Shown: positions 1-7,561, numbered from the stretch's first letter. The stretch: 10,467 nucleotides of DNA from Eutypella sp. D-1 (GCA_023313575.1 JAJTTP010000072.1:1-10467), one strand, 5' to 3'. The notes: generated by a model from the sequence alone, not told the origin. Made by a program: numbers and translations.

Positions 1-643
1 TTTTTCTATTTTTCTATTTTTCAAAAATAGGTAAGATTTTAGTTCCAATATCTTATTTAGCCCTAACTTTAAAATAAACCGCATCAGCTTTATCAGGGTA
101 ATAGTAAACATTACCACACCCTAAGTAATCACTAGACTTTTGATTAATAAAATATCTCTAGAATGTTGAGTTAATAGAAATTCTAAAACTATCTTAATTA
201 TAGTTTGGTTTGATGTAGAACCCCCTCAATTTTTTTTAACCAAAATACTAAAGCAACCTTCTCCTTCTGTAAATCCTACCAATCATTGAGAATCTCTAAT
301 ATTGATATCCAAATTTAAAGGTCTTACTTCAGCCACAGTATCAGGAAAAGCAGCTTTTAACTCCGATGATAACCCTAAGTTTCTAGAAGCTCTCCAATTC
401 AAAATTCTTTGTGTGCGGAGCGTCCTTCTAGCTTTAAATGTTCTCCATTATTTAAAGCTTAAACACTTTTTTTAAATAAAGTCAGAGTATTTATGAGTTA
501 AAAGAGGGTATTTCTCATAAAAAAGGAATAATAACAACAAGTAAATCCTTAGGAGAGGTCACTCTATATAAATAAGCATTACTTCCTGCTTTATTTCTAG
601 TACCTACCTGCGTAGCAGGTTGCCTAGACATAAAAAAAAGAAC

Positions 644-678
644 AAAAACTAAGACGCTTCATTTTTGTTTGACTAAAT
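644..678. repeat. 35-base dispersed repeat, copy 1
   Basis: The sequence from the A-run before CTAAGACGCTTC through GTTTGACTAAAT is identical to 6850-6884 in the same orientation. Both copies follow an A-rich run on the plus strand. AACAAAAA (641-648) can pair with TTTTTGTT further on (8 bp) around a small AAG/CTT stem, so the repeat folds into a hairpin. It lies in the disrupted middle of the HEG2 pseudogene. The other copy lies in a different LAGLIDADG pseudogene. Confidence 0.85.
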
Positions 679-704
679 TTAACCTATTAATTTTATATAA
701 TACT

Positions 705-738
705 TAAACCCCGCAGTAAGAATGCAGCGGGGGTTTAA
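705..738. repeat. GC-rich hairpin element, copy 1
   Basis: This is a stem-loop with a nearly all-GC stem (CCCCGC against GCGGGG, extended outward by TAAA/TTTA with one unpaired G) and a loop AGTAAGAATGCA. The same element occurs at 2072-2103 in the opposite orientation, differing by one C in the stem. It stands out sharply from the AT-rich surroundings and sits in the middle of the HEG2 pseudogene, where the protein family sequence breaks off. It resembles the mobile GC clusters known from fungal mitochondrial DNA. Confidence 0.9.
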
Positions 739-755
739 TATTTTTTTTTATTCCT

Positions 756-815
756 CCTTGTCAGTCTTAAAAATCCAAGATTTTTAGCCAAGGCTACCTT
801 CAAAGCACTTTGAAG
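756..815. repeat. Cluster of three hairpins next to the GC element
   Basis: CCTTG (756-760) pairs with CAAGG (789-793) and encloses TAAAAATC (768-775) paired with GATTTTTA (779-786), which gives a nested double hairpin. Directly after it, CTTCAAAG (798-805) pairs with CTTTGAAG (808-815) across a two-base loop. The protein read through this part no longer matches the LAGLIDADG family, so the hairpins may be part of the disruption of HEG2 and not conserved coding sequence. Confidence 0.55.
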
Positions 816-1078
816 TTTTTCTAAAAGAGGTTTATCTCAAGATGCCAAACCTATTTGAAAACAACAACTTGCTCTTCAACCTACTGTATATTTTGGCTCT
901 TTACAAGAGTCATAAAGCAACCTTCTGCATCCGTTAACCCAACAACATATTCAGGGTGAAGTTCCTCACTCTCTGCCACCTTGCTATTTGAACTGAAAGA
1001 AACTTTTGATGAGTTACATACTTGTACATTTGTACGTCTAGTTAAAGTTCTAATTCCACCGGGACAAATTAGAACTTC

Positions 1079-1651
1079 CTAATTTAAACTTATCCAATGA
1101 AAGGTTATCCACTTGAAAGAAGAACCTGTATAAGTAAACGAATTTGAATAATCAGCACTATAAATTAAAGTTGAGACTCCAAAATGAAGACCATCCAATA
1201 TTACACTAGGGTAAATTCCAAATAATACTGTAAGGAATACTAAAATAAATAATATGGAGAACTCTCGTTTTGTAAGATCTACAAAACCCTCGAGAAAGAA
1301 TACACTAAAGCTACAACCAAAAGCTACTCTATTAAATAAGAAAATTGAGTATGCTGCTGAAAATACCATATAAGAAACGGCTAAAACACCTAGAACGGGT
1401 AGTCTTTCAAATGCACCATAAAGAGATAGGAACCCTCCTACAAAATTTAATGTAAGAGGTGCTCCACAATTACCTAAACATAAAATAAAAAATAAAACGG
1501 AACATAATGGAAGTAATTGAGCAATTCCCCGGTAATAAGCTATGTTACGAGTACCAGTTCTATCATATAAAACACCTCCAGCTACAATAGATAAACCAGG
1601 GCTAACCAATAAGGTACAGATTCGAACTAGGTAAGTCTTATCTCACCACAT
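1079..1651 (-). pseudogene. nad4: Displaced, decayed duplicate of the nad4 C-terminus
   Basis: From about codon 345 of the intact gene onward this stretch matches ND4: GGVLYDRTGTR, then LGNCGAPLTLNFVG, FLSLYGAFERLPVLGVL and LFGIYP. It covers only the last ~150 residues and ends in an unrelated tail (ITFHWISLN). Read in code 4 the frame is open from an ATG at 1651 and overlaps the end of the upstream endonuclease remnant (stop at 1638-1640). The residue matching E399 of the intact copy (NFVGEF, equivalent by alignment to the conserved Glu407 of bacterial NuoM) is changed to Gly, and other conserved positions differ too (AASS to AVSY, FGGS to FGCS). This suggests it no longer supports a working subunit. 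A 100-base segment (1381-1480) is nearly identical to the intact gene while the flanks have diverged. The likely origin is displacement of the original nad4 3' end when a mobile HEG brought its own copy. Confidence 0.88.
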
Positions 1652-3009
1652 AGTATTTCTTATTTTTATCATTCTTGCACACTAATAATTTATCCTTATT
1701 AACATATCTAACTATTCTCTTCCTATCTTCATTTAAAGCCCGGGCACATTCGCTTATACTAGGAAATACTAATCCTAATCCTTGAGGATCAATTAACTTA
1801 ATTTCTTTAATAAGGGAAACTTTTCTACCGCTATCTATAAGATAACGTTCTCCACCTCTATACTCATAGGCAGAAGATAAAAATAAAACATGATCTATTC
1901 TATCCTTACTGATTTATACCTCTTTAAAGTTTTTATGAGTAGTAAGTCTACTATTATTCATACGACTAATTAAATCTAAAGCCAAGGATATACCTTCCTC
2001 GTTTAAATGTATACCTAAAAAAGAAATTTGAACTACAATAGATCAATCCTGATAATCTAACCTTTTTTCATAAACCCCCGCTGCATTCTTACTGCGGGGG
2101 TTTGGTGAAAAATTTAAGAGTTAAATAAAGGTATAATTGTAGTGTATAAAAAAACTGTATCACTAATAGTAATTCGAATAGAAGGCTGTTCGGAAGGTTT
2201 AGCTGGTACATTTATTTTTTTACACTATTTCCTCCCCATCTCCTGAGGCTTATTTAACTTGAGCAAGATTTTTCCAGAAGACTCTAATAGTGTCCAGAAG
2301 TTTTTCTTCAGCCGCCGTCTGAATGATACTTAAACCTTACCGTATCCTGTAAGTTTCTTTGTCTACGTGTCCTGTAAACATCCCGTCTCCCTCTATAAAC
2401 CCTAACATTCAATTAAGAGTTATTCGGAAAGTATGGTTACCAGGGTACGTAAAATCAGTTCTTTCATTCTTCAGCTGGGATAACAGATTTTTCAGATAAC
2501 TTAAACCTTCAAATGTCCTATATGATCTATCTTTCCTTATAAAATGCGCTTTTTTAAAGATAATCCATGTGTTTAGTAGAATTAAGAGGGAATGAATCTA
2601 AAAGAGGGAAAAGAACATTCTCTAAATCCTCCTCTCTTTGTAAATAAAACACCAAAGTTTCTCTACTAGACAAGATATTACCTGCTCCTAATTGATCTTG
2701 TATGAATTCTAGAGCTGCGTGGTCATCTTTATGCAAGGTAATTCTAAAGGAAGATTTAGGTCTCCTGTCATCTACTAAATAAACCGCAAATAGGCCTTCT
2801 GCATCCACAAACCCGGCAAATCATTCACAAAACTCTGGAGATAATCTATCAAGTGTTGAGTGAACAGGTAATGTTGCCGGGTTTTCTCCCCATGTTGACT
2901 TACTTGAAGTAGAGTAAAATTTACTAAAATTAACTTGATCCATATTACCCGGTCTTTCACACGCTACTCGAAAGCAACAGGGATCCGGATAATGTAGATG
3001 TTGGATTAT
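1638..3009 (-). pseudogene. Broken LAGLIDADG-NUMOD1 homing endonuclease (HEG1) between the two nad4 ends
   Basis: The reading frame opens right after nad4, 26 bases past its stop, and has a possible ATG at 2943. An N-terminal leader (STWGENPATLPVHS) leads to the first motif, WFAGFVDAEG (2823-2794, with TGA as Trp), and a DNA-binding beta region (FRITLHKDD). The frame breaks at an A-run near 2555. It resumes with FIRKDRSYRTFEGL, RITLN and the second motif, WMLGFIEGDG (2411-2382, again with TGA as Trp). A TAA at 2337 interrupts the next part (IIQTAAEEKLLDTI), and a further shift is needed to reach PSEQPSIRITISDTVFLY. A GC-rich hairpin (2072-2103) separates this from the final part: LDYQDW, HLNEEGISLALDLISRMNN, then a NUMOD1-like segment with FPSISECARALNEDRKRIV, ending at a TAA (1638). 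The gene is broken by about three frameshifts and two stops. Family assignment is firm for LAGLIDADG and moderate for the NUMOD1 tail. Confidence 0.88.
2072..2103. repeat. GC-rich hairpin element, copy 2 (inverted)
   Basis: This is a perfect 10-bp stem (AAACCCCCGC against GCGGGGGTTT) with a 12-base loop. It is the reverse complement of the element at 705-738, including the loop, apart from one extra C. It lies inside HEG1 between the segment ending in IIPLFNS and the segment starting with LDYQDW. These two segments are adjacent in related LAGLIDADG proteins as I remember the family, so the hairpin looks inserted. Confidence 0.92.
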
Positions 3010-3034
3010 CTAAGCAAGATACAGGTACTAAACT

Positions 3035-4546
3035 CTAATTATTTGTAGAAGTAAGAGTTGATAATTCAGAATAACTATAAATTAAACCGGATACACCGTA
3101 ATGGATACCATCTAATATTACATTAGGGTATATACCAAATAAAACCATAAATAATGCTAGAGTTAATAATATAGAGAATTCTCTTTTACTTAAGTCAAAA
3201 AAACTTTCTTGAAAGAATAAAGAGAAGGAACCACCAAAGGCTACTCTATTAAATAAATAAATACTGTAAGCTGCAGAGAACACCATTGAAGAAGCGGCTA
3301 AAACACCTAAAACGGGTAATCTTTCAAATGCACCATAAAGAGATAGGAACTCTCCTACAAAATTTAATGTAAGAGGTGCTCCACAATTACCTAAACAGAA
3401 GATAAAGAATAATAAAGAGCACAAAGGCATCATCTGAGATAATCCTCTATAGAAAGTAATTAATCTAGTTCCGGTTCTATCGTAAAGAACCCCCCCAACA
3501 ATAATAAACAATCCGCTGGAAGCAAATCCATGCGCCAATCCTAAGATTATAGCCCCCTCTATTCCAGCAACTGTGTTAGAGAAAACACCTAGTATATACA
3601 CAGCAGCATGAGATACTGAGCTATATGCTACTAATTCTTTAAGATCTGTAGTTCTTAAAGTACTAAAACTAGCATATATAATAGTAATAACACAAATTAC
3701 ATATATTACAAATGTGTAATCTAAACAGGCCTGAGGTATTATTGGTAACATTAATCTTAATACAGCGTATAATCCTAGTTTAAGCACTATTCCAGCCAAA
3801 ATAATACTTCCACCTAAAGGAGATTCTACATGAGCTCTTAACAACCAGGTGTGAAGAGGATAAACCGGAGTTTTAATGGCAATAGAAAAAAACACTCCGC
3901 AGAATAAAAATACTTGCGTAGCGTAATCGAAATTTGATTTAAATAATAACTCCATATCTGTACCCCCCATTATAGAAGACATTGTTAGTATCGCCAACAA
4001 TAAGAAGAGAGATCCAAAAAGTGTGTATAAAAAAAGATAAAAACTAGCCCTAACTCTATTTGAGGACCCGAATATCCCTATTAGTAAAAACAAAGGAGGG
4101 AGAATGGATTCAAAAAATACGTAGAATAATAATATATCTAAAACTAAAAAACAAGCTAACAATAACATTTCTAATAATAACATCAATATAAAATAGGTTT
4201 TTATATTATCAGTAATAGAATTAAAATTACCTATAATTGCAATAGGAAAGATAATAGTAGTTAATAAAACAAAATAGATAGATATACTATCTACTCCAAG
4301 GTATATACCATATAAATCATATACATATTGATAATCAACAAATTGAAATTGATTAGAACTAAAATCAAATAATATAAATATTACTAGAGATACTATTAAA
4401 TTTAAAACTGATGTTACTAAGGCTATCCTTTTATAATAAGACGCAATTTGACTAATTGAAACCTTAGAATCTATATAATTAGAATCCAGGCTAGATATTA
4501 AGAATATACCTAAAACAGGTATAAATAATAAAGATGATAATAACAT
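3035..4546 (-). CDS. nad4: NADH dehydrogenase subunit 4, intact
   Basis: This encodes the ND4 (NuoM-type) antiporter-like subunit in the membrane arm of complex I, which takes part in proton pumping. It is 503 residues, slightly longer than is usual for fungal ND4, with many hydrophobic helices throughout. Key residues are visible: E146 in FFESILPP, K225 in AIKTPVYPLHTW, K256 in VLKLGLY and E399 in NFVGEF. By family alignment these correspond to the functional Glu144, Lys234, Lys265 and Glu407 of E. coli NuoM. The start MLLSSLLFIP fits the family and the stop is TAG (3035-3037). There is no intron and no TGA codon. The last ~158 residues, from G345, have a second decayed copy at 1079-1609, so this C-terminus may be the one brought in by the neighbouring endonuclease gene. 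It lies downstream of nad1 on the same strand with a 132-base spacer, so the two are probably co-transcribed. Confidence 0.98.
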   Translation of the reverse strand: MLLSSLLFIPVLGIFLISSLDSNYIDSKVSISQIASYYKRIALVTSVLNLIVSLVIFILFDFSSNQFQFVDYQYVYDLYGIYLGVDSISIYFVLLTTIIFPIAIIGNFNSITDNIKTYFILMLLLEMLLLACFLVLDILLFYVFFESILPPLFLLIGIFGSSNRVRASFYLFLYTLFGSLFLLLAILTMSSIMGGTDMELLFKSNFDYATQVFLFCGVFFSIAIKTPVYPLHTWLLRAHVESPLGGSIILAGIVLKLGLYAVLRLMLPIIPQACLDYTFVIYVICVITIIYASFSTLRTTDLKELVAYSSVSHAAVYILGVFSNTVAGIEGAIILGLAHGFASSGLFIIVGGVLYDRTGTRLITFYRGLSQMMPLCSLLFFIFCLGNCGAPLTLNFVGEFLSLYGAFERLPVLGVLAASSMVFSAAYSIYLFNRVAFGGSFSLFFQESFFDLSKREFSILLTLALFMVLFGIYPNVILDGIHYGVSGLIYSYSELSTLTSTNN

Positions 4547-4678
4547 TTATTATCTCTAATAAAATAAAACTTCCCATATAATTAAAAAAAAATTACATCA
4601 TAAGTAAACAATTACATGATTATATTATATAAAACAAACTACATATTAATTTTTTTATCATCTTAACAAAAATAAAAT
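4547..4678. other. AT-rich spacer between nad1 and nad4
   Basis: This is a 132-base spacer that is almost entirely A and T, with a run of nine A. I see no tRNA, ORF or clear promoter in it. It separates the nad1 stop (TAA, 4681-4679) from the nad4 ATG. Confidence 0.8.
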
Positions 4679-5167
4679 TTAAAATAAATTTATATTAATA
4701 GGGAATATATCCAAACTATATAAAACACAGGGGATTAAGATTATAAAAGCAAACACTATTGGTAATAAAACTGTTCAACAGAAGGACATTAGTTGATCAA
4801 AACGAATTCTAGGGAAGGATGCCCGAGCCCATATGAAGGTGAAAACCAAAATGGAACTTTTTATACCCAAAGTTAGACCATATATGAACCCTTCTCAAAG
4901 AGAAGAATGATTATCAGTATTGAATAAAAGATTTAACATATAGAATCTATTACCGTCAAGATATCAATATTCAAAGAATAAACTGCTACATACATAATCG
5001 ATAATGGGGAAAAAATCAGATAAACCAAATAAAGGTAAATAACCTCCTAAAAATAACAAGCTAGTCAAGATACACATAATTACAAGTGAAGAATATTCAG
5101 CTAAAAAAAAGAATACAAAAACAACTGCAGCGTGTTCTGTCATAAACCCACTAACTAATTCTGATTC
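4679..5167 (-). CDS. nad1: NADH dehydrogenase subunit 1, terminal exon
   Basis: This exon encodes the C-terminal 162 residues of ND1 (NuoH-type), the complex I subunit that forms the quinone access channel together with the peripheral arm. It begins [17 protein letters not shown] and directly continues FDLAEA of the preceding exon, giving the conserved ND1 loop rich in acidic residues. Further landmarks are [35 protein letters not shown] and the end [14 protein letters not shown] encodes Trp in EYWYLD, SLWEGF and FCWTVLLP, which fixes genetic code 4. The exon start is set by protein continuity and by the G (5168) that ends the group I intron just upstream. The stop is TAA at 4681-4679. Confidence 0.96.
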
Positions 5168-5197
5168 CTTTGGTTTTTTTTGATTACGCTATAATAC

Positions 5198-5929
5198 TTA
5201 TTCAGTTATAGGCTTAAAATAATAAGAATTATTGTATATAAGCTTAGAATTTAAATATTTACCTACTGTAACTTTAGAAATATTTAAATGTTTAGCTAAT
5301 TCTACATTATTCTTATGTTTTGAGATTAAATTACCATCTAAGTCAAATATTCCTACTCCTAATAAATGCTTATTTTTCCTTTCACTCATCTTAGCCTTGG
5401 TCTCCTCACTATGTATTTCTCCATACATAGGATTTAAATTTCCTGGTTTACTGATCTTTAATTTAGATTCATCAGTATGTTTGTACCCTAGATTATTATG
5501 GGCAATATGGCTAAAATTATATAGAGTGTCGAAATCATCTTTTGATATATAACTAGTTTCTAGTTCAGTTAACGATTTATGGCTTACGATTTTACTTTCA
5601 TATGTGAAATACTCAAAAATACATAACTTAAACTTATCTAAACCAAACTTAGCGAAGGCTTTTTGCTAAGCAACATTTGAAGTATCCCTATACTTCAAAA
5701 AAGGTGTTGCTTAATTCTTATATAAAAGTCTTAAGCGCTACCAATATATCGCTTACCATTAACAGTATTTACAATAAATACCACCTTTACCTTTTAATAT
5801 ACCTTTATATGAATTGATATAATCTATATCAATTAAATCTAGAGTTAAAATCGGCTGAGGGTCAGGGTTAAGATTTTTATTACCCTTTTCAATAACCGGA
5901 GAGGTAGAATACCAATTAACCTTTTTTTT
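5198..5929 (-). pseudogene. Decayed GIY-YIG homing endonuclease, copy B
   Basis: GIY-YIG enzymes pair a small nuclease domain with a modular DNA-binding tail. From 5920 the frame reads VNWYSTSPVIEKGN, then PDPQPILTLDLID and KGKGGIYC. A frameshift leads to VNTVNGKRYIGSA, with the YIG motif as YIG and the catalytic Arg in KRY. A TAA follows, then DFYIRIKQHL. A one-base shift at an A-run (5697-5702) leads to LKYRDTSNVA, a TAG, and then a long open part: QKAFAKFGLDKFKLCIFEYF, ELETSYISKDDFDTLYNF, a NUMOD3 motif (NPMYGEIHSEETKAKMSE) and a NUMOD1 domain (VGIFDLDGN, ELAKHLNISKVTVGKYL). It ends YYFKPITE with a TAA at 5198. The nuclease half is broken and the DNA-binding half is well preserved. The stop is only about 30 bases before the nad1 terminal exon. 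Confidence 0.9.
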
Positions 5930-6172
5930 TAGTTTTTAGCCTAAAAAAAGCTGAAGCTGCATAGCTATTAATAGTAAAAATGGGTCGGCTTCGCCGCTCA
6001 AAAGGAAAGCATTAAGGAAAAATATCTACATTAGCATAATCCGAAAAAAAAAATTTGTTTTTGAAATATATTAAACAATTTTTGATTTTTCATTTTTCTT
6101 ATTATTAAATTCCACGCATGATACATCTTAAAAAAAGCCTGTAACAAATCGTATATGAAAAGTAATTATAAT
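5930..6172. other. AT-rich spacer inside the intron
   Basis: This region has homopolymer runs and no readable protein. It contains a short GC hairpin with CGGC pairing to GCCG around a three-base loop (5986-5996). It separates the C-terminal fragment of GIY-YIG copy A from copy B. I see no gene in it. Confidence 0.6.
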
Positions 6173-6430
6173 TTATTTTAAGTAATTACTTATTGTTACT
6201 ATAAATTCTTGGTGGCAAGAGTTATAAAGAACAAAAGTTAATAACCATAAATCAAAAAAGGCTTTAAAAAAAAAACACATCTGACCTTGTATAGGTTTAA
6301 ATCGAGAAGTTTTATTATATACAAGGCCTGAATTTAAACACTTACCTACCGTAACCTTATAAATACCCAAATGTTCAGCTAACTCTACATTATTCTTAAA
6401 CTTTAAAATTAAGTTGTCATCTAAATCATT
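6173..6430 (-). pseudogene. Detached NUMOD1 C-terminus of GIY-YIG copy A
   Basis: From 6430 the frame reads NDLDDNLILKFKNNVELAEH, then LGIYKVTVGKCLNSGLVYN and RFKPI. It aligns closely with the C-terminus of copy B (NNVELAKHLNISKVTVGKYL, then YYFKPI). The matching part ends near 6290. The rest, down to the stop at 6173, is hydrophobic and matches nothing I recognise, so it is probably chance read-through. Upstream, the expected NUMOD3 part is missing. The fragment starts exactly where a LAGLIDADG remnant ends (its TAG is at 6423-6421). The N-terminal part of the same gene is most likely at 7900-7600. Confidence 0.82.
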
Positions 6431-6834
6431 CTCTTACGGTTCATACCTCCTTTTAATTCCGATATCTCATTTAACCCCCCTTAAGGGTTAAATGGCCTTT
6501 GGCTTTAATAATATCAGATGCTTTACAAAAATCTAAAAAATCTCTCTCCTTGTAGGCATAGGCATGGCCTTAGCCTTTGCCATCCTCCAATCTTATATTA
6601 AAAAAAAAACGGTATGATTTTATCATTGACATCAGAAAAGGTAGTCACTAAAAAATCACCATAGTTCTTATTCGTACGAAAAGCATAACGACCACAATTG
6701 AAGAAAGAGATAAGGCTCTTCATTAACTCTACATCACGTGAATGCTGAGTGATTTGAAAAACTAAATAAGCAGAAAACCCTAATTTTGTGCTTGCTTTAT
6801 ATAGATTAATATAAAAACACCCTTCTCCACTAAC

Positions 6835-6937
6835 AATAAAAAAAAAAATAAAAACTAAGACGCTTCATTTTTGTTTGACTAAATCTATTCAATTATATCG
6901 TTTACATCATTTAAGATTTCATTTTTATTTTTTTTAC
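6835..6937. mobile_element. Insertion splitting the LAGLIDADG motif of HEG3
   Basis: The family motif should read WLAGF.SGEGCF without a break. Here WLA ends at 6938 and VSGEGCF resumes at 6834, with about 103 bases between them that do not translate into family sequence. The insert contains the 35-base repeat also present at 644-678, next to an A-rich run. Being an insertion follows from the family alignment. The mechanism is not known, and I see no clear target duplication. Confidence 0.7.
6850..6884. repeat. 35-base dispersed repeat, copy 2
   Basis: This is identical to 644-678 over 35 bases and in the same orientation. The A/T-rich arms pair as in copy 1 with one T-G pair. It lies within the insertion that splits HEG3. 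Confidence 0.85.
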
Positions 6938-7280
6938 TGCTAATCAATAAGGATCAAAATTTTATGGTGATTTAACCAAAGGTCTTTAAATAGGGATAAT
7001 CTTAGGGAATGCTTATTTCAATTTACCAGATAACCCTTTATTAATTGATGCTTTTAAACTTATTATTTTTTCTAAACCACTAAAACTTAAATGTTATTTA
7101 CGATTGACTATTTCAAAAGCTTGCTTAAATTTGGTGTATTTTTTAAATTAAGTTCATCTTGGTCGATACGAGACAGCGCAGAACTACCATTTGTACTAAC
7201 TATGAATCTTTTATTTTCCATTTTTTTATTTAATAAATTTTTATTTACCTCCGTAAAGGAGACACATACTTCGTTAGGAA

Positions 7281-7350
7281 GCGACTGCTTTACTCTACGA
7301 TTTAGCGCCGGATACTTCGTTAGCAAAATCATAAAGCAGTACTTCGTCGC
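7281..7350. repeat. Long-range hairpin with TACTTCGT motifs
   Basis: ACTGCTTTA (7284-7292) is perfectly complementary to TAAAGCAGT (7332-7340). GCGAC (7281-7285) can alternatively pair with GTCGC (7346-7350). The motif TACTTCGT occurs at 7313-7320 and 7340-7347 within the structure and at 7267-7274 just before it. The GC content is higher than in the surroundings. Confidence 0.6.
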
Positions 7351-7356
7351 GCATTA

Positions 7357-7418
7357 CTAAGATTTGAACTGAGATTTGGAGATTGAACCTACCTATTTTA
7401 CCCTTGAACTATGCTCTT
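7357..7418 (-). pseudogene. Possible tRNA-Trp remnant lacking the 3' acceptor strand
   Basis: On the minus strand a 5' acceptor-like AAGAGCA is followed by a D-arm-like GTTC with AAGGGTAAAA. Then comes an anticodon-like loop GTTCAAT with T33, TCA and A37, which would read UGA/UGG as Trp in code 4. A T-arm CTCAG-TTCAAAT-CTTAG has four of five pairs. The anticodon stem has only three of five pairs, and the bases after the T-arm (TAATGCG) do not pair with the 5' strand. So if it was ever a tRNA, it is decayed and lost its 3' end at the adjacent hairpin region. It could also be chance. Confidence 0.3.
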
Positions 7419-7502
7419 AAAAAAGGCATATCATATGCATACATGAACTCCTACGAACCAAGATACCTAATTTGCGTCTCACAAAAAAAGTATCTCACTA
7501 TC

Positions 7503-7561
7503 AATTTTATGGTGACAACTATAAAGGAGTATAATTTATGGTGAAAATTATCAAGGAGTAG
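7503..7561. repeat. Imperfect tandem repeat, two units of about 30 bases
   Basis: Unit 1 is 7503-7532 and unit 2 is 7533-7561. Both contain TTTATGGTGA and end in AAGGAGTA. They differ by a few substitutions and one indel. TTTATGGTGA also occurs at about 6961-6970. Confidence 0.75.

Larger units (their letters stand above)
1..1086 (-). pseudogene. Broken LAGLIDADG homing endonuclease (HEG2), runs off the window
   Basis: This is a remnant of a two-motif LAGLIDADG endonuclease, the kind that cuts intron- or HEG-free alleles to spread its own gene. Reading from 1086 downward, the first motif region reads HPEYVVGLTDAEGCF (958-914). A frameshift follows, then a stretch containing CCFQIGL and DKPLLEKLQ. 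After a disrupted zone (about 790-625) the family sequence resumes with LYRVTSPKDL, then NNGEHLKLEG, NLGLSSELKAAFP and the second motif WLVGFTEGEGCF (285-250). A further frameshift leads to DYLGCGNVYYYPDKADAVYF, which ends near the window edge. TGA is read as Trp at 285-283. At least four frameshifts and several stops make it non-functional. The middle of the gene carries a GC-rich hairpin and a 35-base repeat that the family sequence does not explain. The assignment to LAGLIDADG is by motif recognition. The insertion target is unknown, but the gene lies directly downstream of the displaced nad4 C-terminus. Confidence 0.85.
6421..7145 (-). pseudogene. Broken LAGLIDADG homing endonuclease (HEG3) inside the nad1 intron
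   Basis: Only the linker and second half are visible. The linker reads KFKQAFEIVNRK, then GLEKIISLKASINKGLSGKL and PYWLA at 6946-6938. Here the gene is cut by about 103 foreign bases, and the motif resumes as VSGEGCFYINLYKAS from 6834. QITQHSRDVELMKSLISFF and FRTNKNYGDFLV follow. After a frameshift come LDFCKASDIIKAKGHLTLKG and, beyond another shift at a G-run, LNEISELKGGMNRKR, ending at a TAG. Stops replace several codons in the linker. The first LAGLIDADG half is not found upstream. The C-terminal end overlaps the start of the detached NUMOD1 fragment by about 10 bases, which suggests that this gene landed inside a GIY-YIG gene. It cannot be functional. Confidence 0.85.

Noticed and set aside
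1612..1640. TTCGAATC on the minus strand, resembling a tRNA T-loop.
   Set aside because: The flanking bases do not form a T-stem, and there is no anticodon or D arm upstream; this is the end of the HEG1 reading frame.
2775..2960. A minus-strand open frame of 61 codons.
   Set aside because: It is in another frame over the N-terminal part of HEG1, where the LAGLIDADG frame is clearly the real one.
5232..5552. A plus-strand open frame of 106 codons.
   Set aside because: It lies opposite the well-recognised GIY-YIG/NUMOD tail on the minus strand and resembles no protein family.
5668..5712. A double-hairpin element: AAGCAAC/GTTGCTT outside, TGAAGTAT/ATACTTCA inside.
   Set aside because: The whole stretch reads as conserved GIY-YIG protein (KQHL, then YRDTSNVA), so it is coding sequence that happens to fold, not an inserted element.
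7091..7360. A plus-strand open frame of 89 codons.
   Set aside because: It overlaps the LAGLIDADG linker and the hairpin region, and no family features are visible.
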